Origin: Phallus indusiatus | Lineage: Eukaryota > Basidiomycota > Agaricomycetes > Phallales > Phallaceae | Direction of reading: 5' to 3' | Assembly (NCBI GenBank): GCA_027605045.1 | Contig: JAQFWX010000031.1 | Span: 248,001 to 312,000, forward strand | Length of the DNA stretch: 64,000 bases | Part shown: positions 12,045 through 23,337 of the stretch, in pieces | Position numbering within the stretch: position 1 is the stretch's first letter | Layout of the letters: every line of letters begins with the position of its first letter | Program-made: the position numbers and the translations under genes | The notes under the pieces: generated by a model | The model's input: the letters and a program-made list of their open reading frames with translations, nothing else | Told to the model about the DNA's origin: nothing | Database searches by the model: none

Positions 12045-12914
12045 TCAACTCTTCTTTTTTTTTTGTAGCCGTAAACTTTTCTCTAGTTCCGCGAAAGCCA
12101 ATAAACTGATATCGAGTCCGGAATTTGGTATACCCGAATTCGGATCTTGCCGCGGAGTTGCTGCATTATCCAGGTCTAGTTCCTAGATGACGAAATGGGG
12201 GAACAAGAATGAGAAAATTTCTGGTTTAAATTGAGTAAAATAGATCACCTCTTGGAGCTCTTTTGGCCATTCTGAGACGGGAACGCTCTTGGACGCTAAA
12301 GCCGTGCGAACGGACTTCAAGGAGTCCCGGTACGCCTCGAGAGAAGTGATGTATAGATCATACACACAAATTGCGCAACCTAATTCATATTAAAAAACGT
12401 CTAGAACCAGTTCCAAAAAAAAAACATGTGAAAAGCGTGTTACTCGCCTGACATGCAGCATTCTGAAGAAAGTTCAAGATCAGTTTTTTCTTTGGTTTTA
12501 AAATGAATTAAAGAACGTGCCATCTGGCCCAGGCGGGATTGGCTTCTCTGGCACGATCATTCCTCGGAACACCTTTGCGACAGGCATTTTGAGCGTCATA
12601 CCAGAGTCGACACTCCCGACTTCTATCATCTCACCGCCCCCATCGCTGTTGACGTTATTGCTGTTCTCATCTTTCGGTTTTAACTGGCGTCGAACCGCTT
12701 TCGTCAACAGCTCCCCACGAGATGTCAAGTTATGACCGCTCTTTGGCTGATGTGGCAGTAACACTGATCTCTTCAGGTTCTTCCTCCCAATGGCAGTGGC
12801 GGCCGCCGAAGACGAATAAAATCTGCCTGTGACATGGTGAAAGTAGTGATGACGTGATGAGAGTATTGAGAGTAGTTTAGGGTATTCTGTGATAGCGTGG
12901 ATGGAAATGAACAT
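12045..12914 (-). CDS. Mitochondrial oxidoreductase-like (OXLD1-type) domain protein
   Basis: Start taken at 12914, giving an Arg/Ser-rich mitochondrial presequence ending near GRFYSSS. Exon 1 runs to about 12521 (PPGPD). A very short exon near 12441-12457 gives ECCMSG. An exon from about 12385 gives CAICVYDLYITSLEAY, and the last exon from about 12181 ends at TGA 12045-12047. The Cys cluster CCMSGCAIC followed by VYDLY is the hallmark of the oxidoreductase-like domain; the biochemical role is poorly known. In-frame joining of the first two junctions needs GC donors (GATG|gcacgt and TCAG|gcgagt), so two consecutive GC-AG introns are proposed. The 5' part of this gene is copied at 46.1-46.4 kb. 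Confidence 0.78.
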
Positions 12915-14178
12915 GCAAGAAAAAGATGATGAAATGAAATGAACTGAGGAAGTGTGAAAAAGAGAGAAAGAGACGAAAGTAAAAGGAACAAGGGCAAATT
13001 TGGCTCGCGTGTCATGCCATGCTACATTTGCTGTCACGCTTACGAGGCTGACTCGGCTGTTCCGCCCCACGTGTATTACGTCTTTCACGTTTTTTCAACC
13101 ATCAAGCTTTCAAGTATGAAGTGCTGCTGCATTCGATTTATACACCTTCCACAGCCTTGGGAAATGTCGTCGACGAACTAATGCAGAAGAGTGGGCCATG
13201 TTTTAAGTGGTACTTTTACTAACCCCGACTCGGACCCTGTATTGCAATTGAGAAAAAACTGTGCGTTGACTCTTTTGTTTTGTTTGTCGCCGTTAACGGC
13301 TCAGTAAACACAGCCCTTACGATGAGCATTACCTAGTGTTTCAAAGGCTTAGCTTTGAACGTTGGATGGAACTCAATCTTTAGTGCACTCTACTACGGCG
13401 TATACATCAAGTGCTCAAACTTTGCCTAATCCACATGAAACAAGTGATGGACGTAAAGAACTTCTTAACCTACTTGTAACTCGAAACAAAAGATGAAATC
13501 CTCCGTCGAAAGAGAATCCAACAAAGCGGGTACATACGAGCTCTCAGATCTCAGCACCAGAAGCCTTGAGGTCCCTGACACGTCGACCTCATAAGTCCTG
13601 AAGTGCTTGAACTTTGTCTACCGCACTTTACTAAAGCAAGGTAACTTTGCGGATCCAAAGAATGCCCGCGATAAGTCGCATCGCGCACGACAAGTCCCCC
13701 GTTGACCAACGCCATGGTTTCCTCGAATTTTCTCCCGGAGGGACGACTAAAAATAGACACGCGTACACTCCAGAGAGACATGGGCCTCGCTCCTGTACCT
13801 GCTTCAGATCGCCCATTGCTTTTCGATGGCATTGGCAGAATTATGATTAGAACAACATCTCGTTCAAAGTGTGTGTTCAGTGTTCCTCCGAAGTTCGGCT
13901 TTGAAAGAGACTGTCTCCAGTTCGTATAAAAGCCGCTCAATACGACGGTAGTTGGATCTTCAAACTGCACAACTCTCATAAAGCAGTCTTCTACATTTGG
14001 TGAGTTATACAATTCAAGATATAAGTTGTGACGTGCTTGACTCAGTATGCTCTTAGACTTGTCTTAGCTCTACAGGCGTTATACATCACCACCTATCATC
14101 ATCTCTTTATCATCTCTGTCAGTCTCAACTAAGTTTTTTATCATTTGAACAACGTTTTTGATATCTCTGTAGAGCACA
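12915..14178. promoter_or_regulatory. Divergent promoter region, no gene supported
   Basis: Non-coding interval between the minus-strand OXLD1-type gene and the plus-strand secreted-protein gene. An open frame on the minus strand at 13551-14012 has no recognisable domain, and its counterpart in the duplicated copy is frameshifted, so it is not called. Confidence 0.4.
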
Positions 14179-14523
14179 ATGTACATCCCCCAAATCTTCA
14201 GCGTAATCCTCACCGCCGCAACACTCGCAAGCGCAGGAACAGTAGACATAACCTTCTTCAACTCCCAATTCTGCAACCAGAACAGCACGACCATTGCCGA
14301 ATTCAAATTAAACCCCGCCGGAAACGGTGGATGCATCTCGTGGGCTTCCAAGTCTTTCAATCTCCAAGTACAAGCTCCGGGATGCTCGACTGTTACTTTT
14401 TATACGGACAATGCGTGCGGGACGCCTACGGCTACGGATGTTATGGATGAGAATGGGAATTGGGATGCTGGATGTCAGACATTTGAGTTCCCGATCAATT
14501 CTTTTAATACTCAATGTGATTGA
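14179..14523 (+). CDS. Small secreted cysteine-rich protein, unknown function
   Basis: Single open frame of 114 residues with a clear signal peptide (MYIPQIFSVILTAATLASAG). The mature part of about 94 residues has six Cys (FNSQFC, GGC, PGC, NAC, DAGC, TQCD), suggesting three disulfides. No family recognised. The size, signal peptide and even number of Cys fit an effector-like or surface-acting small secreted protein. A damaged copy lies at 47527-47870. It is placed just before the O-methyltransferase array in both copies of the duplicated block. Confidence 0.7.
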   Translation: MYIPQIFSVILTAATLASAGTVDITFFNSQFCNQNSTTIAEFKLNPAGNGGCISWASKSFNLQVQAPGCSTVTFYTDNACGTPTATDVMDENGNWDAGCQTFEFPINSFNTQCD

Positions 14524-15374
14524 GAAGTTTTTTTATCGTGTACTTTGAATTTTTGTTTTGGTTGTAGTTTTCCTACGTTTGTCTAAAGAATGTTTGATAT
14601 CCTATTTTTAAAGGCTGGTCTATATTACATGACTGGCGACGAAAAGTCTACTAATCGTTCTGGAGTAGTATCAGAATCGGGAACAAATGATGAGTTAGCA
14701 GAATGAAAGCAATATGATCTGAGTCGAATAGTAGTACGACGCCTAGTGTAAAGTGGAAACATCAGCTGCAAACGGACCATGGCATCGGGTTCTAAACCTG
14801 GAAGCGCTTCCTGTTGTACGTTCACTTCAAAACTTCAAAAAAGGTTCGACCATCATTTATGTTTGATTACTTTACATGATATAATAAATAAATATATCAG
14901 CATTTTATTGGCAAAAATCGGCTCTTGACCGATATTAGTGTCTGGGGCGTGAAACGGACGGCAAACCTGTTAACAAGATCACCTGAGTCGTTTATTAAAC
15001 TAATGCTAATGTCAGAGTATTGTCGAGATATTACTGTCCGAGTAGACAAAGCTGTAGTACAGAACGGAAATGTATTGGTCCTGGACTTTACCTCCTACGT
15101 CGGTTCACGTGCTGTTCCAAATAAGGTATACATCTACATCGAGTGTCTTCCATTGGATGAACCCTCGCACGGGATCATGGTCTTGGATTGTCATTGAGAA
15201 TTTTAATATTGATTGGAGCATTATTTTAACTGACATTGTGAGTGGCTCCCCTGTTCCTGTCAGACGAGTATGCGACTTCATAAATTACGTATGCTACCTT
15301 GTTGTTCTAGATAAGGATTTGAAGCTACCACGGATATCTGCGCATAACCTTTTGCTTCCCTCCACATTCACGTT
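14524..15374 (+). promoter_or_regulatory. Upstream region of O-methyltransferase A, no TATA box
   Basis: Aligns in parts with upstream regions of the other array members (for example 15070-15130 resembles 19185-19240), but the stretch that carries TATAAAA about 75-83 bases before the ATG in copies B, C, D and G is missing here. Only GCGCATAACC-type sequence remains. Confidence 0.55.
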
Positions 15375-17476
15375 ATGAATTCCTCCGGAAACTCTCAAGC
15401 TCTCGCTTTGGCCAAACTAATATACGACACAACCGCAAAAATCATTGAAGAGTATAATACCGCGGGTCATTCTCTCCCATCACTGAATTCCACCGCGCCG
15501 GGTCCCTTCGATGGTCCGGGAGAGGAGTCAGCCGAACTTGCTCGGTATACACGCATCATTGAAGGAGCATGTGCTCAACTTAGTATGATGGTCCATAAAC
15601 CTGGACATGTCGTCATAAACGTGAGCTTCATTCCGTACGCGTTCAATACCAAACAGTCTGACCAAAATGCACGGCCTGTGTCAACAGAAGGCCTTCAATG
15701 TGAGTTAGTGACAGATCAGACGTATTGTGATAGCATCCAATATTGACTCTATCGAAAGCTGGTAGAGGTTTCTTGTCTCAACGTTGTCATTAATGCCAAA
15801 GTTGCTGATAATCTACTTGATAAACCTGATGGATTGCATATCAATGAACTAGCGATCAAGGGCGGACTGGACCCAAGCAAACTAAGGCGGGTCCTGCGTC
15901 TGCTTGTGACGGCCCATTGCTTTAGAGAAGGTGTATTTCAGTTTCCTGCCATGTGGTGTATATACTCAACTTGATTTTGGTTATTGAACAGTCAGCCCAG
16001 ATGTGTTCGCTAACAACCGGATTAGTGCTCAACTGTGCACCAACAATCCATGGGGAAGCTTTGCCGGGTTTTTGTACGTGATCATCGTGATTTTGTGAGA
16101 TAAGAGGACTTGTTTTGATGAAAATTTAGAGCCGATGAGTCGCTCGCTGCTAGCGTGTATTTGAGCGAAACCATTTCAAATCCAGAACTCGGGTCGTCTT
16201 TATCTTCGGATCATACCGCTTTTCGCAAAGCTTATGGGAAATCTGTCTTCGAACTTTATTCTATGGTAAGAAATGCCCGAAGGAATTTGCATTTTGAATT
16301 GATTTGAGTTTATATATCAGCCTGATAATATCAACCGTCACGAGGTAAGTGAAAAAATCATGTCAGTTGAAAAGGCCGTGTCCTTTAAACGGACTAATCG
16401 CTAGCGATTTGGTCGAGGGGATGATTGGTATTGGAGAAAAAATGGGGGAACTTTTATTGCCTAAAGGTAAATTGATTATTTTTTGCCAATTAATGATTTT
16501 CTCAATCATTACATACCTAAGCAATGCCTTGGGGGCTCGTACCCGAGGGTTCTACTATATGCGACATGGGTGGTGGAAATGGTCATATAGCCCTTCAATT
16601 AGCCAAACAGTATCCCAATCTTCGCGTTATCGTTCAAGATCTTCCACATGTCATTGAGCAAGCGAAGCAGGTAAATGCTTCCCTGGGCTTCAAATCAATC
16701 GGCCTGTAATGCTAAAAAAAATCCCAACATGCGTAGCATTGGACCCAAACTTTCCCTGAAGCGATTGAAACTCAACGTGTTCAGTTCGTAGAATATGATT
16801 TCTTCAAAAATTCACCCTCGCCAAACTGCAAGTTCTATTTCGTGAGTGTTCAGAGCATTAATAAATGAATTCATGGATAATAAAAGCTTAACTTAGATGC
16901 GGCATATCCTGTGAATGCATTACTGTTAAGGAAGAATTTTTCTCACCTCTTTGATCTTTTCATAGACACGACTGGCCAGACTCCGATTGCCTGAAAATAC
17001 TTTCAAATATTCGCAAAGTGATGTCACCGGACTCCTCATTACTTATTAGTATGTACGTATATTACGCATGAGACGACGTTATTACAACCTATTATTAGAC
17101 GAGTTCGTTCTGCAGCCTGCTCTTCAAGAAAGCACAACAGCGGACAAGGATGTTGACCAGGTAAGTACAGGTCCATAATTAGAACCTCCTCGAAATCTAA
17201 GAGAAGGGACAATTCGTCACGTCAGGCTTCGGAAATCATGCTGGATAATTATGAACGAGGCCGTATCCAACCATATCTAGCAGACATACTTATGATGATG
17301 TTGTTCAACAGTCAAGAACGAACTCTCCAACAATTTATCTCGCTTACGTTAGTAGTCTCCTTTCATCTATAGGGTCTACTTGACATAATAGAATCCATAG
17401 AAAGCAAGCGGGATTGAAATACGAGAAAGTCGTGAATTGTGGTGAAACAAAGATCTTGGAGTTTATCCCGGTCTGA
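15375..17476 (+). pseudogene. O-methyltransferase copy A (type 1), one-base insertion in exon 6
   Basis: SAM-dependent O-methyltransferase of the plant-COMT-like class. Thirteen exons: 15375-15620, 15759-15930, 15992-16073, 16130-16265, 16321-16344, 16405-16466, 16522-16670, 16737-16841, 16897-16910, 16966-17048, 17099-17160, 17226-17347 and 17401-17476. The helical dimerisation half is in exons 1-4. The SAM loop DMGGGNGH is in exon 7, and the catalytic ILHDWPD spans the exon 9/10 junction. Exon 6 has one extra G compared with B, D, E and G, which breaks the frame if the usual acceptor (16404) is used. Splicing 13 bases further (after CGAG, exon from 16418) would restore the frame with loss of four residues. 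No TATA box. Probably a pseudogene, but a working gene is not excluded. Confidence 0.75.
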
Positions 17477-17539
17477 AGGAAGGCGGGTGTAACAGCATAC
17501 GCGTCTTATATTTTTCGGCCAAATTGGATGCTATATAAT

Positions 17540-18230
17540 TTATTTCATTCCTTGACTGGGCGTCGAGAATCTTAGGTCCCTATTATAACATGAATGTTGA
17601 CAAAGAAATGAGACACAAAGGATACGAACAAGCTCGCGGATAAAGGTGTCAACCGGCCTGAATAAAGACCATAAAGATAAAGGTTTATAGGCTCGTATTA
17701 AGCTACTTCTGAACTTAGACCCGGTCATCTGACGTCGTCTCCAATTGCATATCTTCTACCAGGGTAAGGGATTAGACAAGCACATAGGCAAGGGCGTAAC
17801 TACCTCTCTCATGTTTTGAAACCTGCACGCCCGAAGTACCTTTATCTAAAAATCAATAATAAAATAAATATATAGTTGACATACTAGCACAACAAGCAGT
17901 TCTACGGAGTCCTGCGAAGAAGGGTGAATATTAAGTGCACCAAGCAAATATGACTTCAGCACGTTGTATAGGATCAGTACAAATTAACGAGGCCCTCAAG
18001 CTCAAGCTCAAGGCCCCGCGTTGTCCATTGTCATCTGTGCCTGTACATCGTCGACTTGTCAACCGTCGGGTCGTTTGAAGGAGGTGTTTCACGTGGCTTG
18101 TTCAATTCGCGTGACGGTGAATCGCGTCACGCCGGTTACGGAAGCAAAACAGGAAGTTTTGCCGAGCTCAAGAGTTTTCTTCCCTTGAACCTTGACCGAT
18201 GATCTTTTATGCCTTCTCAATTAAAACTCT
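17540..18230 (+). repeat. Spacer block X, copy 1
   Basis: Begins with CGTCGAGAATCTTAGGTCCC and ends near TTCCCTTGAACCTTGA. Recognisable again at 33265-34080 and 51555-52250, each time directly downstream of an O-methyltransferase gene. Confidence 0.7.
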
Positions 18231-19429
18231 ATAAGGTGATGAAGTCATTGAGTCCGTGAGTCACTTCGTGTAAACGGTCCATTGGGTTCTAAAACTGGAA
18301 GTGCTCTGAGCCCCGCTGTACTACACGCTCCCTTCAAAAACCGTTTGCCCATCGTTTTAGAGTGTTTATTTTACATAATAATACATATCAAAATATTATT
18401 CGCAAAAATTGGCTCTTGACTGATAGTGTTCGGGGCGTGAAACGGACAGCAAACCAATACCAACAAGATGGTCGAGACTCGAAGTCGTTTATTAAACTAA
18501 TGTCAGAGTATTGATGAGATATTACTCGAGTAGATAAGGCTATTAAGACATCGAAAACGAGTCAATTACTGATGAAGTATAGTAGACCGGGTAGACAAAG
18601 CTGACCCGTGACGGATATTTATTAAACGAGCTCATTGAATTGATACTCATTGGAAGCTACGAGACTCGGATCCATTCATTTGGATTACGATGAACTATCG
18701 CAGTCATGATATGAGAATATACGAATCAGAGATCTAGAAGTGCTGTCGGTGGAACATGAATGAAATAATTCACGACCGAAACAAGGTCATGATGAGCGGA
18801 CTCGAAGACTCGCCAGACAACATTCCCGTATTCTCGGGAATTGTGTGGTATTCATTTACAATTTACAACTTCGGGATTCTCCCAAAGTCAACAGTCAATT
18901 AATAAAGTCGAGGTGTGTATAGTAAAATTTTTTTTCTGTATGGAAAACGTGTCCAACGAATTTGAGGGCGCACACCTCTCTACTTCCATCAAAGAAAGCA
19001 TGTGACGGTGTCAAACTGCCAAACTAATTGTAGTCTAAATTGATCGCCTGACGGAACTTTTCTGCGCAATCATATGGGAGAATGTTATGGTCATGAGAAT
19101 GTGTAGATAAACATGAGGTATAGATAAATTTTGAACCGATAGTTTGTATTCAATGGTTGAAATACTAATACAGAACGAAATGTATTAGTCCTGGAACTTT
19201 GCTTCCCACGTCAGTTCACGTGCTGTGCCAAATTGATTATACATATAATTGAGTATTTTCCATTGGACGAGTTCTCGCGAGGAATAGGGGTGGTTGAATG
19301 TCGTAGAATTGAAGCTTGATTTTGACTTGCAGGATGAGTGGTTTCCTTGTTCCTGGCGGATAGATGTACATACAATTCAAATAACGTACTTAATTTTGCA
19401 GATAAGGAATTTGTGTGGGGAATAGAGTA

Positions 19430-19436
19430 TATAAAA
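19430..19436 (+). promoter_or_regulatory. TATA box of OMT B
   Basis: TATAAAA 83 bases upstream of the ATG, in the conserved context GAGTATATAAAATAAGAG shared with D and G. Confidence 0.65.
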
Positions 19437-19512
19437 TAAGAGGAGGGCTCTATTCTAACCTCAATACGCATACACCGCAGTGATCTTCTCCCCTCCCAAG
19501 TGTGATTCAGTT

Positions 19513-21612
19513 ATGAATTCCTCTGCTGACTCTCAAGCCCTCGCATTGGCCAAACTAATATACGAAACGACCGGTAAAATTATCGAAGAGTATAATTCCG
19601 CGGGTCATTCTCTTCAGTCCCTCGATTCCACTGCTCCAAGTCCTCTCGATGCACAAGGAGAGTCTGCCGAACTCGCTCGATACATAGCCATAATTGAAGG
19701 TGCATGTACTCAACTTAGTATGATGGTCCATAAACCTGGACATGTCGTCATAAACGTGAGCTTTGCTTCATACGCTTTGTCCATGAAGCCAAACTTGAAT
19801 GATGCACGCCGGTCTGTATTGACAGAAAGCCTTCAATGTCAGTTCACGGCAAATGATCAGAGGTCTCGCTATGATAGCATCCTATATTGACATGATTGGA
19901 AGTTGATAGAAGTTTCTTGCATTAACGTTGTTGTTGATGCCAAAGTTGCCGACAACCTACTTGATAAACCTGATGGGTTGCATATTAATGAACTAGCGAC
20001 CAAGTGCGGGTTGGATCCAGGTAAACTCAGGCGAGTCATGCGTCTGCTTGCAACAGCCCATTGCTTTAAAGAAGGTAAGTTTCAAAATCAATTTACCTTA
20101 TATCGTATGCACCCAAATTGATTTCGGTCATTGAACAGTGAGTCCAGACGTGTTCGCGAACAACCGGATTAGTGTCCAATTGTGTACCAACAATCCATCG
20201 GGAAGCTTTGCCGGGCTTTTGTATGTAACCATCTCGATTTGAGAATGACTTTTTTATTATGATATAGAGTGGACGAGGTTCTCGCTGCAAGCGTGTATTT
20301 GAGCGAAACCCTTTTGGATCCAGAATTCGGGGCATCTCTATCTTCAGATCATACCGCGTTTCGCAGAGCTCATGGAACATCTTTCTTTGGATTTTATTCT
20401 GTTGTAAGAAATGTCTTAACGACTCATGATTGCATTAGAAATTGATCGATTTACAATCAGCCCTCTAATATTGACCGTCATGAAGTAAGTAGACTAGTGT
20501 TAATTGAAAAGAAGCCGTCACAACTCACTTTCAAACAAATTCGCTACTAGCGATTTGCTCGAGGAATGATTGGCTCAGCGGAAAAGGAGGGAAAGCTGTT
20601 ATTGCCTACAGGTAACGATAATGTTTTTCGAATAAATTATTCTTATCTATTACCTACGTATAAGCAATTCCTTGGGAGCTTGCACCCGAAGGTTCTATCA
20701 TATGTGACATGGGTGGTGGAAATGGTCATATAACCCTTCAATTAGCTAAACAGTATCCCAATCTTCGGTTTATCATTCAAGATCTTCCTCAGGTCATTGA
20801 GCAAGCAAAGCAGGTACACATTTCATGAATCGTCGACCTATTATTTTGAGATCCAAATACGCGAATAGCTTTGGATACAAGAACTCCCCGAAGCAATTGA
20901 AACTCAACGTGTCCAGTTCGTAGAATATGACTTCTTCAAAGACTCGCCCTCGCCAAACTGCAAGTTTTATTTCGTGAGTTTTTTTGAAAAAAAATATGAA
21001 ATTTTTTACATGAAAAGTAACAGATTTGCTTAGATGCGGCATATTTTGTGAATAAAAAGAGTTATTTGAAGAAGAATATGTCTCACCTCTTTCATTTGTT
21101 GCAGACACGACTGGCCAGACTCCGATTGCCTGAAAATTCTCTTAAATATTCGCAAAGTGATGTCGCCAGACTCCTCACTACTCATTAGTTTGTACCTTTT
21201 ATTAATTATTCAGGAGAGAACGACATTATCCAAACCTGGTATTAGACGAGTTCGTTCTGCAGCCTGCTTCCCGAGAAAGCACAACGGAGAAGGATGTTGA
21301 CCAGGTGAATACGCATACGTGATTTGAACCGTTTCAAAGATCCGATAAAAGCTGTATCAGGCCCCGGAACCCATGCTAAATAACTATGGACGAGGCGGAA
21401 TCCAGCCGTATCAATTGGACATCCTAATGATGATGTTGTTCAACAGTCAAGAACGAACTCTCCAGCAATTTATTTCGCTTACGTTAGTAATCTCTTTTCA
21501 TCTGATAGGCTCCACTTGACAGAATAGAATCCATAGAATTCAAGCGGGATTGAAATACGAGAAATTTGTGAATTGTGGTGAAACGAAGATCTTGGAGTTT
21601 AGCCCGGTTTGA
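19513..21612 (+). CDS. O-methyltransferase copy B (type 2), intact
   Basis: Thirteen exons: 19513-19755, 19903-20074, 20139-20220, 20268-20403, 20461-20484, 20551-20611, 20665-20813, 20869-20973, 21034-21047, 21105-21187, 21246-21304, 21361-21482 and 21537-21612. All join in frame to give about 445 residues, normal for fungal COMT-like enzymes. Motifs: ALALAKLIYETTGKI (N-terminal helix), LLDKPDGLHINELA (winged-helix part), ICDMGGGNGHITLQLAKQ (SAM loop), DLPQVIEQA (adenosine-binding Asp), VEYDFFKD and HDWPDSDC (catalytic His). Exons 5 (24 bases) and 9 (14 bases) are micro-exons. Type 2 is defined by LIEVSCINVVVDAKV in exon 2, against LVEVSCLNVVINAKV in type 1. No partner biosynthetic gene is recognisable nearby, so the methyl acceptor (probably a phenolic hydroxyl) is unknown. 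Confidence 0.88.
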
Positions 21613-23337
21613 AGGCAGGCCAAACATAGCAGCATGACCGCGTCTTATCAGTTGAATTAAATGCCGTGTAGTTTGGTTCATAATATGACTGAATAACGAG
21701 AGTTTTACCAAGCATGGTAACATTCTTTGCATGCTGTCATCCCTACGTGTGTTTTCCAGAAAGCGATTAGAGAAAGCAGTTTCATATAGGTATCATCTAT
21801 CTTACTGTCCATTTCATTAACCATCCAGTTTCAAAAACTGAACAATTAGTAAAATAAATATACACATATAGATCGCATCCATCGGTTGTTGGCACTGGCA
21901 GAAAGTTTCGAAACAGTGAGCTCGGTAGTGAGGGCAAATGTGTGAATGTGGGTGGTAGTGGTGGTCACATCAATTTCATTCTCAACGTCCGCCTCATCAG
22001 TGCCGCGCTAGTGATGAGCCTGATGACTGCGTATCCAGCAAATTTTTGAAGTTCGCGTATGCTGATAACCATTCTCCCACTCATTCGATTGAATTTAGTG
22101 ATCGAGGAGACGCATGTTTATCGTGATGGGGGATCGGCGATCGCGTTTCTCTCTAATTCAGCTACTCGTCGTGTAGATTTGCATCAATACTTTGTCGCTC
22201 CGTAATTCTTAAATCTTACTTGCATGTCTTTGTTAAAGATTCTCGACGTATCTTGATATCAGCGTATGGCGCATGATTCCTGTCATCACTAAATGTTGTG
22301 AAATCAAGGTAATTCTCTAGGCACGGTTAGCAATTTTTGTTTCTTACTGCCTAGTACTTTTAAAACCTTTCCCTATTCCACGAACGCTCCATCACAAAGG
22401 TTTACCTAGATAGAAGCAATTTCTACCTCCAAGCAATTCCCGGAATCCTGGTTTTAGATATGCACCCAATTTCTGATCGTGAGCTTTTCAGCTTTGGGCG
22501 GTTTGGACAATTTTTACTTATCTCTTTCAGTGATCTGCCAATTCTTTACCTTGATTCAGTCATGGACGCCGTCATAGACGGTGGTATACTTGCTGGATAG
22601 TCTTCAACTTTCTACATACTGCTTCTTTTTGCTCAACATCCTGAAGGCGCTTTATAACGCGGGAACGATACTCGCTGACGCCTCTAACCATTCCCCCCAT
22701 GATCGTGCAGCGAATATGAGCTGATCTGGACTCCCCGTTATTATTGGCCGCACTAACGACGGAAGACTATATTCTATCATATGGAAGACCCCGGGGATCA
22801 ACAACCCTCGACTAACTAATTACCCGACGGGAAAAAAACTCGGCACAATTCTGTGAGAGCTTTGATTGTCAATGAGAGAATACGATGGTCATGAAAATAT
22901 AATAGAGAAACACGTATTGATATATTTCAAATGATTGCTTTTATGTATTTGCTACTACCAACCTGTCTATACAAAACGGAACATATTAGTCTTGGGCTTT
23001 GCTTCCCACGTCAATTCACGTGCTGTTTTGAATAGATTATACATCCAATGTTCTTCCATTTGACGGACCATCGCACTTCACGATTCCGTGCGAAGGCCAC
23101 GGTGGCCTTTGACTGACATGTTTTTGACTTGCATTGTGAGTGGTTCCTTGTTCCTGGCGGATGGAAGTACAAGTCAACTGCATACGTACGCTATCTTGTT
23201 GCCCAGATAAGGAAGTGAAGCTATGATCCGCAGAATAGCTCCGTTATTCGGAACATATAAAATGAGAGCGGACCTTAATTCTGAAGCTCAATCTCCGCGC
23301 ATACACCTGCTTCCCCCACATAAACGTCATTCAAATC
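21613..23337 (+). repeat. Spacer block Y, copy 1 (between OMT B and C)
   Basis: About 1.1 kb downstream of OMT B (21613-22800) is repeated after OMT D (29129-30660), followed by a promoter segment (22860-23337) repeated before E (30700-31132). There are only decayed short frames. No gene is supported. Confidence 0.7.
23256..23262 (+). promoter_or_regulatory. TATA box of OMT C
   Basis: TATAAAA 82 bases upstream of the ATG at 23338, in the context GGAACATATAAAATGAGAGC. Confidence 0.55.

Larger units (their letters stand above)
12686..14645. repeat. Segmental duplication, proximal copy (pairs with 46139-48011)
   Basis: Contains the 5' part of the OXLD1-type gene, its promoter, about 1 kb of non-coding DNA and the small secreted protein gene. 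The same order and orientation is repeated at 46139-48011 with scattered substitutions and small indels. Similarity continues beyond the secreted protein into the upstream region of the following O-methyltransferase (near 14790 and 48281). Confidence 0.85.
17477..19512 (+). other. Array spacer between OMT A and B (block X plus promoter B)
   Basis: No gene. 17540-18230 is a block repeated after OMT E and OMT G. 18400-19500 is repeated before OMT G, and parts of it before D. Short decayed open frames only. Confidence 0.6.

Noticed and set aside
13551..14012. 153-codon open frame on the minus strand
   Set aside because: No domain, lies in the promoter of the secreted protein, and its duplicate at 46.9-47.4 kb is frameshifted.
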